Shown piece by piece: positions 54,578 to 64,000 of a stretch of 64,000 nt of DNA (its first letter is position 1; each line of letters begins with the position of its first letter). The stretch is from Citrobacter gillenii. Lineage in GTDB: Bacteria; Pseudomonadota; Gammaproteobacteria; Enterobacterales; Enterobacteriaceae. The DNA is taken from NCBI RefSeq assembly GCF_013337685.1, contig NZ_SUQN01000005.1, positions 310,001 through 374,000 on the forward strand, written 5' to 3'. The notes under the pieces were generated by a model. It did no database searches. It was given only the letters and a program-made list of their open reading frames with translations, and had not been told where the DNA came from. Both the position numbers and the translations under genes were made by a program.

Positions 54578-54606
54578 TTGACAATTCACCCGTAAGCCTT
54601 TTCAAT
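54578..54606 (+). promoter_or_regulatory. pheM-pheST promoter
   Basis: A perfect TTGACA at 54578-54583, and a weak -10 region at about 54601-54607 (TTCAATA). It lies 40 bases before pheM. Confidence 0.6.
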
Positions 54607-54645
54607 AAAGGTTGTCCGGTTTTTACTACATAAGGTAACGCAAGC

Positions 54646-54690
54646 ATGAATGCTGCTATTTTCCGCTTCTTTTTTTACTTTAGCACCTGA
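54646..54690 (+). CDS. pheM: pheST operon leader peptide PheM
   Basis: 14 residues, [14 protein letters not shown], with five Phe. Ribosome stalling at Phe codons when charged tRNA-Phe is scarce prevents formation of the terminator at 54739-54763 and lets pheST be transcribed. AAGGTAACGC precedes the ATG. Same sequence as in E. coli. Confidence 0.96.
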
Positions 54691-54738
54691 ATCCGGGAGG
54701 CTAGCGCGTGAAAGAAGAAACGGAAAACAGCGCCTAAG

Positions 54739-54763
54739 AGCCTCCCTGGTGGAGGCTTTTTTT
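54739..54763 (+). terminator. pheM attenuator terminator
   Basis: AGCCTCC, CTGGT loop and GGAGGCT followed by seven T residues, 48 bases after the pheM stop. Confidence 0.94.
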
Positions 54764-54854
54764 ATACACGTAATCCTTCAAGCGGCCCCTGTATTGGCTG
54801 CATTTTGCTCTCTTGCCGCCTGGATGCAACTTGAATGATTTTGTGTATATATGA

Positions 54855-58277
<3,423 letters not shown>

Positions 58278-58281
58278 ACCT

Positions 58282-58581
58282 ATGGCGCTTACAAAAGCTG
58301 AAATGTCAGAATATCTGTTTGATAAGCTTGGGCTTAGCAAGCGGGATGCCAAAGAACTGGTCGAGCTGTTTTTCGAAGAGATCCGTCGTGCTCTGGAAAA
58401 TGGTGAGCAGGTAAAACTCTCTGGTTTTGGTAACTTCGATCTGCGTGATAAGAATCAACGCCCGGGACGTAACCCGAAAACGGGCGAAGATATTCCCATT
58501 ACAGCACGGCGCGTGGTGACCTTCAGACCCGGACAGAAGTTAAAAAGTCGGGTCGAAAACGCAACGCCCAAAGAAGAGTGA
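58282..58581 (+). CDS. ihfA: Integration host factor subunit alpha
   Basis: 99 residues, HU/IHF family. The intercalating Pro65 is in [15 protein letters not shown]. It bends DNA as a heterodimer with IhfB and is a cofactor at sigma-54 promoters such as ast. It starts 4 bases after the pheT stop and is thus the end of the pheST operon. A terminator follows the ERIC element downstream. Confidence 0.98.
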   Translation: MALTKAEMSEYLFDKLGLSKRDAKELVELFFEEIRRALENGEQVKLSGFGNFDLRDKNQRPGRNPKTGEDIPITARRVVTFRPGQKLKSRVENATPKEE

Positions 58582-58643
58582 TTTGACGATCCGCTAAGTC
58601 ACTTACGCCGCCATCAAAGCGGCAGTGCAAAGCATGACGTATA

Positions 58644-58770
58644 TATACCCTAAATACTTCGAGTTGCAGGAAGGCGGCGACGCAGCGAATCTCCAGGAGC
58701 GTACATAAGTACGTGACTGAGGTGAGCGAGTAAAGCCAACGCACATGCGGCTGGAAGTATGACGGGTATA
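58644..58770 (+). repeat. ERIC element (127 bp), copy 2
   Basis: From TATACCCTAAATACTTCGAG to TATGACGGGTATA. The core TCCAGGAGCGTACATAAG and TACGTGACTGAGGTGAGCG is the ERIC consensus. The length is exactly 127 bp, reversed relative to copy 1. Confidence 0.93.
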
Positions 58771-58773
58771 ACT

Positions 58774-58798
58774 AAAAAGGCCGCTCTGCGGCCTTTTT
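58774..58798 (+). terminator. Terminator after ihfA and the ERIC element
   Basis: AAAGGCCGC, TCT loop and GCGGCCTTT followed by five T residues. It sits 193 bases after ihfA, right after the ERIC, so the ihfA transcript would include the repeat. Confidence 0.88.
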
Positions 58799-58860
58799 CC
58801 TTTCCACTACCGAATCAGCACCGTAAAATCCCCCCATCTCTTTTCAGCAGAATGGAAAAC

Positions 58861-59841
58861 ATGCTGACCTTCGCCCATCAACAACAGCGACGAAATGTAC
58901 GCTGGATATTGTCTCTGTCAGCGCTGATGCTGCTGGCAACGATCCTCAGCCTGTGCGCAGGCGAACAGTGGATTGCGCCCGGCAACTGGTTTAGCGCCCG
59001 TGGCGATCTGTTCGTCTGGCAAATTCGACTTCCTCGTACGCTGGCCGTACTGCTGGTCGGTGCCGCGCTGGCGCTATCCGGTGCTGTGATGCAGGCGCTG
59101 TTCGAAAACCCCTTAGCCGAACCAGGCCTGCTGGGCGTGTCTAACGGCGCAGGCGTTGGACTCATCGCCGCGGTGCTATTGGGGCAGGGCCAGTTACCCG
59201 GCTGGGCGCTGGGCCTGTGCGCGATTGCCGGGGCGCTGATCATCACGCTTATCCTTCTGCGTTTTGCCCGCCGCCACCTGTCGACCAGCCGTCTGCTGCT
59301 GGCGGGCGTGGCGCTGGGTATTATTTGTAGCGCCTTGATGACGTGGGCTATCTACTTCTCAACCTCTTTTGATCTGCGACAGTTAATGTACTGGATGATG
59401 GGCGGCTTTGGCGGTGTTGACTGGCAGCAGGCCTGGCTGATGGTCGCGCTGCTGCCCGTTTTACTGTGGATTTGCTGTCAGTCGCAGCCGATGAATATGC
59501 TGGCGCTGGGGGAGACGTCTGCGCGCCAGCTAGGGCTGCCTTTATGGTTCTGGCGGAACCTGCTGGTGGTGGCCACCGGCTGGATGGTGGGGGTCAGCGT
59601 GGCGCTTGCTGGCGCCATTGGTTTTATCGGCCTGGTTATCCCGCATATTCTGCGACTGTGTGGATTAACCGATCATCGCGTATTGCTGCCTGGCTGTGCG
59701 CTGGCGGGGGCTATTGCGTTACTGTTAGCGGATGTTGTGGCACGTCTGGTGCTGGCGTCGGCTGAACTGCCTATCGGCGTGGTAACGGCAACCATGGGTG
59801 CACCGGTATTTATCTGGTTATTGTTAAAATCCGGGCGCTAG
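58861..59841 (+). CDS. btuC: Vitamin B12 ABC transporter permease BtuC
   Basis: 326 residues from the ATG at 58861, matching the E. coli protein; upstream starts run into the ERIC/terminator region. The FecCD family has about ten spans, with [20 protein letters not shown] and [16 protein letters not shown] conserved. It forms the inner-membrane channel for cobalamin with BtuD and BtuF. It is followed by btuE after 66 bases. Confidence 0.97.
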   Translation: MLTFAHQQQRRNVRWILSLSALMLLATILSLCAGEQWIAPGNWFSARGDLFVWQIRLPRTLAVLLVGAALALSGAVMQALFENPLAEPGLLGVSNGAGVGLIAAVLLGQGQLPGWALGLCAIAGALIITLILLRFARRHLSTSRLLLAGVALGIICSALMTWAIYFSTSFDLRQLMYWMMGGFGGVDWQQAWLMVALLPVLLWICCQSQPMNMLALGETSARQLGLPLWFWRNLLVVATGWMVGVSVALAGAIGFIGLVIPHILRLCGLTDHRVLLPGCALAGAIALLLADVVARLVLASAELPIGVVTATMGAPVFIWLLLKSGR

Positions 59842-59907
59842 ACGTCTGCGGTTCGGACTATGATTAAACACGGAAAATTGATCGTTGACTATCCACCTGG
59901 AGATGCT

Positions 59908-60459
59908 ATGCAAGACACTATTTTCAATACCGAAGTGACGACTATCGACGGAGATGTCGTCTCATTACAAGCGTATGTCGGAAAAGTTCTGTTAATTGTT
60001 AATGTTGCTTCAAAATGTGGATTAACGCCGCAGTATGAGCAACTGGAGAATCTGCAGAAAACATGGCACGAGCAGGGATTTACCGTGTTGGGGTTCCCCT
60101 GCAATCAGTTTCTCGGTCAGGAACCCGGTAGTGAAGAGGAAATTAAAACCTGGTGCAGTACTACCTGGGGCGTTACTTTCCCCATGTTCAGTAAAATAGA
60201 TGTCAACGGCGAAGCGCGCCATCCGCTGTATCAGAAGCTGATTGCCGCCGCGCCCACCGCCGTAGCGCCAGCCGACAGTGGGTTTTATGCGCGCATGGCG
60301 AGCAAAGGGCGCGCGCCGCTCTACCCGGACGATATTCTGTGGAATTTCGAGAAGTTTTTAGTCGGGCGCGATGGTCAGGTTTTACAGCGTTTTTCACCCG
60401 ATATGACGCCTGAAGACCCCATCCTTGTGGAACATATCAACGCGGCGCTGGCAAAATAA
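59908..60459 (+). CDS. btuE: Thiol/glutathione peroxidase BtuE
   Basis: 183 residues from the ATG at 59908, with TGGAG upstream. Glutathione peroxidase family: catalytic Cys in [16 protein letters not shown], Gln in GFPCNQF, and Trp-Asn in LWNFEKFLV. The peroxidatic residue is Cys, not selenocysteine. Despite its place in the btu operon it is not needed for B12 uptake; it reduces peroxides with thioredoxin. Its stop overlaps the btuD start by one base. Confidence 0.95.
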   Translation: MQDTIFNTEVTTIDGDVVSLQAYVGKVLLIVNVASKCGLTPQYEQLENLQKTWHEQGFTVLGFPCNQFLGQEPGSEEEIKTWCSTTWGVTFPMFSKIDVNGEARHPLYQKLIAAAPTAVAPADSGFYARMASKGRAPLYPDDILWNFEKFLVGRDGQVLQRFSPDMTPEDPILVEHINAALAK

Positions 60460-61208
60460 TGTCTCCTTTGATGCAGCTCCAGAATGTGGCGGAATCGACC
60501 CGGCTTGGCCCGCTTTCCGGTGAAATAAGGGCCGGGGAGATCCTACACCTTGTCGGACCCAACGGTGCAGGAAAAAGCACGCTGCTGGCGAGGATGGCGG
60601 GGTTAACGACCGGTGAAGGAACCATCGTGTTGGGTGATGTGCCGCTCGATGACTGGCCTGCGGCAAAGTTGGCGCAACATCGCGCTTATCTTGCGCAACA
60701 ACAACCCCCCCCGTTTGCCATGCCAGTTTGGCATTTTCTGACGCTGCATCAGCCTGATAAAACGCGTACCGATTTGCTGCAGGAGACGGCCGACGCGCTT
60801 GGGTTGGGTGATAAACTTGGACGTGGGTCGAATCAGCTTTCTGGCGGCGAATGGCAGCGGGTGCGTCTTGCGGCGGTAATACTGCAAATTTGTCCGCAGG
60901 CTAATCCGCACGGCCAACTGTTGCTGTTAGATGAACCGATGAACAGTCTGGATGTTGCGCAACAAAATGCGCTGGACCGCCTATTGGGCCGACTCTGTCA
61001 GCAGGGAATTGCAATTGTGATGAGCAGTCATGACCTGAACCATACGTTGCGTCATGCGCACAAAGCCTGGTTACTCAAGCGCGGGAAGCTGCTGGCCAGT
61101 GGTACACGCGATGCGGTGCTGACGCCGGCTAATCTCTCTCAGGCTTATGGCGTAAACTTCCGTCGTCTGGATATCGAAGGCCACAGAATGCTCATATCAA
61201 CCACTTAA
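60459..61208 (+). CDS. btuD: Vitamin B12 ABC transporter ATPase BtuD
   Basis: 249 residues. Walker A is GPNGAGKST, signature [12 protein letters not shown], Walker [13 protein letters not shown], with the switch His in MSSHDLNH. It powers cobalamin uptake through BtuC. The start is TAATG-coupled to btuE. Confidence 0.97.
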   Translation: MSPLMQLQNVAESTRLGPLSGEIRAGEILHLVGPNGAGKSTLLARMAGLTTGEGTIVLGDVPLDDWPAAKLAQHRAYLAQQQPPPFAMPVWHFLTLHQPDKTRTDLLQETADALGLGDKLGRGSNQLSGGEWQRVRLAAVILQICPQANPHGQLLLLDEPMNSLDVAQQNALDRLLGRLCQQGIAIVMSSHDLNHTLRHAHKAWLLKRGKLLASGTRDAVLTPANLSQAYGVNFRRLDIEGHRMLISTT

Positions 61209-61285
61209 GTTAAATGGGCTCTTGAAAACCCCATTATTTCCACGCTAAATTGGCGCAAGAATAAAAAATAGAGGATTCGTCCTGC

Positions 61286-61750
61286 ATGCGTTTTTGGCTT
61301 CTTTTTATCACAGCTTTGTTTTTGGCAGGGTGCAGTAGCCATCGCGCTCCCGCACCCAATGCCCGGTTATCGGACTCTATCGCCGTGATTGCCGGTCTTA
61401 ACGACCAGTTACAGCACTGGCGTGGTACACCTTATCGTTATGGAGGAATGAGCCGGAGCGGCGTGGATTGTTCTGGCTTTGTACTGATGACGATGCGCGA
61501 TAAATTCGACCTGCAATTACCGCGCGATACGCGCACGCAGTCAAAGATTGGTACCGAAATTGATAAAGATGAATTGCTACCAGGCGATCTGGTTTTCTTT
61601 AAAACCGGATCGGGTGAAAGCGGGCTACACGTCGGTATTTACGATACCAATAATCAATTTATTCATGCCTCCACCAGTCGTGGCGTGATGCGCTCCTCGC
61701 TTGATAATGTCTACTGGCGTAAAAATTTCTGGCAGGCGCGACGTATTTAA
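61286..61750 (+). CDS. nlpC: NlpC/P60 family lipoprotein endopeptidase NlpC
   Basis: 154 residues. Lipobox LAGC with Cys16 anchors it to a membrane. The NlpC/P60 Cys peptidase domain has catalytic Cys in SGVDCSGFVLM and His in GLHVGIYD, followed by the third residue His in QFIHASTSRG. Members cut peptidoglycan peptides between D-iGlu and diaminopimelate. It lies 77 bases after btuD. It is the namesake of the family, though E. coli NlpC has little studied function. Confidence 0.95.
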   Translation: MRFWLLFITALFLAGCSSHRAPAPNARLSDSIAVIAGLNDQLQHWRGTPYRYGGMSRSGVDCSGFVLMTMRDKFDLQLPRDTRTQSKIGTEIDKDELLPGDLVFFKTGSGESGLHVGIYDTNNQFIHASTSRGVMRSSLDNVYWRKNFWQARRI

Positions 61751-62068
61751 ATCTCCCGGGTGATGGGGCTGGTCATGTATGAAGCAGCTCCATCATCGCC
61801 ATTTAAAGTCAACTTTCACTTCTGCTGCTGCACTGACAATAACCCTGTGCATTAAGAGAGTATTTTGCTAAAAATATGATTTATGCCGAGTTATTAAAAA
61901 GTACAAAGCTGGATATTAGCTTATAATCAGGATAAGCTAAAAAAAAGGATTCGATTTACTGGCTAAAAAGGGAAAAATGAAAGAGCCTCAATTTGCATCT
62001 GATGTGACGTATTTTTCCATCCTTTGCTACAGGATGCCGGATTACACCCATGCAGCGGGGCTGGCACA
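61751..62068 (+). other. nlpC-ydiV intergenic region
   Basis: 318 bases, AT-rich after 61850. A 9-pair hairpin with one G-T pair (GATGGGGCT with AGCTCCATC, 61762-61794) sits just after nlpC but lacks a T run. I see no clear promoter. The final part contains ydiV leader sequence without a strong ribosome site. Confidence 0.4.
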
Positions 62069-62782
62069 ATGATAGTTTCACTGGATAATCTTTATCATTC
62101 TGAGTTCTCTTTTCTTCCTGCGAGAAGTGCAGGAGGCGATCTTAAATACGTAGACATCATCACCCATTTTGTTAGTCCTGACGGCGTAGTGCATATGCCA
62201 TCAGGGTTGGTCATACCTCGGATGTCGGACGATGAGCAGCGTCGTTTATTTAGCGAAAAACTCGAATTAATCGAAACATGCCAACATTTTTTTATTCAAC
62301 GCAACATTTCTGCGTGGCTTAATTTAACTCCAGCAGTCGCTAATACTTTATTATTAGATGCAGAATATGCTTCGCGTATTGAACGATTTTCATTTATTGA
62401 ATTAACCATTAATGAAAGTTTTCCCGAGTTAAACAAGGGTAAAGAAAATCCAATACTGGCGGCATTAGCGGCGCGATTTTCATTAGTCTTGACTAACTTC
62501 GGCGCGCCAGGCATATCCACGCGTGCAATTTTTGATGGCCTGTTCAAACGTGTCGTACTGGATAAACACTTTATTCAACAACGTATTACGCAAAATTCGT
62601 TTGAGCCTTTTATGCGCGCCATTCAGGCACAAATATCCCCAGACTGCGAATCAATAATCATCAGCGGCATTGATACGCAGGAGATGCTCGAACGGGTATT
62701 GCCCCTGGGATTCAGCGCCATGCAGGGTGCGCTATGGCCAGCTGTCTTACCCGCGCAGATAACCTCATTGATGCAAGGATAA
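62069..62782 (+). CDS. ydiV: Anti-FlhDC EAL-like factor YdiV
   Basis: 237 residues from the ATG at 62069, the E. coli length; a longer frame from 62024 lacks support. It has an EAL fold that has lost the catalytic signature: the place of the ExLxR motif reads VDIITHF, and metal-binding residues are missing. YdiV does not break down c-di-GMP; it binds FlhD and delivers FlhDC to ClpXP, lowering motility when nutrients are poor. No strong Shine-Dalgarno is seen, only GGGG about 9 bases upstream. Confidence 0.92.
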   Translation: MIVSLDNLYHSEFSFLPARSAGGDLKYVDIITHFVSPDGVVHMPSGLVIPRMSDDEQRRLFSEKLELIETCQHFFIQRNISAWLNLTPAVANTLLLDAEYASRIERFSFIELTINESFPELNKGKENPILAALAARFSLVLTNFGAPGISTRAIFDGLFKRVVLDKHFIQQRITQNSFEPFMRAIQAQISPDCESIIISGIDTQEMLERVLPLGFSAMQGALWPAVLPAQITSLMQG

Positions 62783-62843
62783 CCCTTGCATTTGCCGGTG
62801 TTTAACCGTTCGTTAACAGTCTACACTAGAGGCAGGAGGCCCT

Positions 62844-64000
62844 ATGACCCTGTCTTTTACCACCCGCTGGCGTGATGAATTACCAGCAACCTATACGGCA
62901 CTTTCGCCTACTCCCCTGAAAAATGCGCGCGTAATTTGGCATAACGATATGCTTGCTGAGCAATCAGGGATCCCGGCTACGTTGTTTAATAGTGAAAATA
63001 ACTCAGGCGTTTGCGGCGGTGAAACGCTGCTTCCCGGCATGTCGCCGTTGGCGCAGGTCTATAGCGGACATCAGTTTGGTGTTTGGGCAGGGCAGTTGGG
63101 TGACGGACGCGGGATCCTGCTGGGCGAACAGCTGCTCGCCGATGGCTCGACGCTTGACTGGCATCTGAAAGGCGCGGGACTTACGCCATATTCGCGCATG
63201 GGAGACGGGCGTGCGGTACTGCGTTCGACGATCCGCGAAAGTCTGGCCAGCGAAGCCATGCATTATCTCGGGATCCCCACGACGCGAGCGCTGTCGGTGG
63301 TCACCAGCGACACGCCGGTCTACCGCGAAACGGTAGAAGCCGGGGCGATGCTGATTCGCGTGGCGCAAAGTCATATGCGCTTTGGTCACTTTGAACACTT
63401 CTACTATCGTCGTGAACCGGAAAAAGTACGTCAACTGGCCGATTTTGCGATTCGCTATTATTGGCCGCACTGGCAGGACGAGGCGGATAAATATCAACGG
63501 TGGTTTCAGGACGTGGTCACGCGCACCGCGACCTTAATTGCCGACTGGCAGACGGTAGGGTTTGCGCACGGGGTGATGAACACCGACAACATGTCGATTC
63601 TGGGGCTGACGATGGACTACGGTCCCTTCGGTTTTCTGGATGACTATGTGCCTGATTTTATCTGTAATCATTCGGATCACCAGGGGCGATACAGTTTCGA
63701 TAATCAACCGGCTGCCGCGCTGTGGAATTTGCAGCGGCTGGCGCAAACCCTGTCGCCGTTTATTGCGGCCGACGCACTCAATGACGCGCTGGATAACTAT
63801 CAACTGGCGCTGCTGACCCGTTATGGGCAGCGGATGCGACAAAAGTTGGGCTTCTTTAGCGAGCAAAAAAACGACAACGAATTGCTCAGCGAACTGTTTA
63901 GCCTGATGGCACGGGAAAGAAGCGATTTTACGCGAACGTTTCGTATGCTGAGTCAGACGGAGCAACATAGTGCGTCTTCGCCGTTGCGCGATGAGTTTAT
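62844..64000 (+). CDS. selO: Protein adenylyltransferase SelO (YdiU), 5' part
   Basis: At least 385 codons from the ATG at 62844 (AGGAGG 6 bases upstream), open to the window edge; the family is about 480 residues, so the C-terminus, which in many homologues holds Sec or Cys, is not visible. SelO is a pseudokinase that transfers AMP to Ser, Thr or Tyr of metabolic and redox proteins. The catalytic region [15 protein letters not shown] begins near residue 240 and is followed by [31 protein letters not shown] is the N-lobe loop. Confidence 0.95.
   Translation, partial: MTLSFTTRWRDELPATYTALSPTPLKNARVIWHNDMLAEQSGIPATLFNSENNSGVCGGETLLPGMSPLAQVYSGHQFGVWAGQLGDGRGILLGEQLLADGSTLDWHLKGAGLTPYSRMGDGRAVLRSTIRESLASEAMHYLGIPTTRALSVVTSDTPVYRETVEAGAMLIRVAQSHMRFGHFEHFYYRREPEKVRQLADFAIRYYWPHWQDEADKYQRWFQDVVTRTATLIADWQTVGFAHGVMNTDNMSILGLTMDYGPFGFLDDYVPDFICNHSDHQGRYSFDNQPAAALWNLQRLAQTLSPFIAADALNDALDNYQLALLTRYGQRMRQKLGFFSEQKNDNELLSELFSLMARERSDFTRTFRMLSQTEQHSASSPLRDEF

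Noticed and set aside
58590..58860. Cobalamin riboswitch before btuC
   Set aside because: The gap is accounted for by the ERIC element and a terminator, and no B12-box sequence was seen. In E. coli the riboswitch controls btuB, not btuC.

Overview
The window is ordinary chromosomal core sequence of an enterobacterium close to Escherichia, Salmonella and Citrobacter. Almost every protein is recognisable as the orthologue of a named E. coli K-12 gene, and gene order follows the K-12 segment ydjJ-ydjE / pncA / sppA / selD / gdhA / xthA / ast / chb / katE / thrS-pheT / btuCED / selO. Small departures (a complete ydj sugar cluster beside ydiV, loss of ydjY and ynjI, a moved ynjA, an extra kduD-like gene) suggest Citrobacter or a near relative. 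That assignment is an inference from memory of gene content, not a search result. I see no prophage, insertion sequence, CRISPR array, tRNA or rRNA gene.

Layout. 1-5.4 kb: the end of an uncharacterised carbohydrate operon (ydjJ-I-H-G-F, then ydjE) with dehydrogenase, aldolase, kinase, reductase, DeoR regulator and MFS transporter. 5.4-9.0 kb, minus strand: sppA, ansA, pncA. 9.2-12.8 kb: ydjA, selD, topB. 12.9-16.4 kb: gdhA, ynjH, nudG, ynjA, ynjF. 16.4-23.5 kb, minus strand: xthA, ydjX, ydjZ and the ynjBCD ABC transporter with the rhodanese ynjE. 23.9-30.0 kb: astCADBE for arginine catabolism behind a sigma-54-type promoter. 30.3-34.2 kb: spy, ves, cho, nadE, osmE. 34.5-39.8 kb: chbBCARFG for chitobiose. 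39.8-49.2 kb: katE, cedA, tcyP, ydjM, a kduD-like dehydrogenase, hxpB, yniB, yniA, pfkB. 49.4-51.0 kb: ydiY with an unusual leader, an unrecognised exported 77-residue protein, and yniD. 51.3-58.6 kb: the translation operon thrS-infC-rpmI-rplT-pheM-pheS-pheT-ihfA. 58.9-61.8 kb: btuC-btuE-btuD-nlpC. 62.1-64.0 kb: ydiV and the first 385 codons of selO.

Regulatory structure can be read directly at several points: LexA-type boxes before cho and ydjM, BaeR-type boxes before spy and probably before the unknown 77-residue gene, a ChiX-pairing sequence in the chbB-chbC gap, a tRNA-Thr-like hairpin before thrS, the pheM attenuator, the AUU start of infC, and several intrinsic terminators. Two 127-bp ERIC elements lie between nadE and osmE and between ihfA and btuC.

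I did not find a new multi-gene system. The best leads are small: a 19-codon leader ORF that runs through a terminator and overlaps the ydiY start, the exported 77-residue protein behind a BaeR-like box, an extra A in the start region of ydjX that removes its usual start, and a 23-codon basic ORF between katE and cedA.
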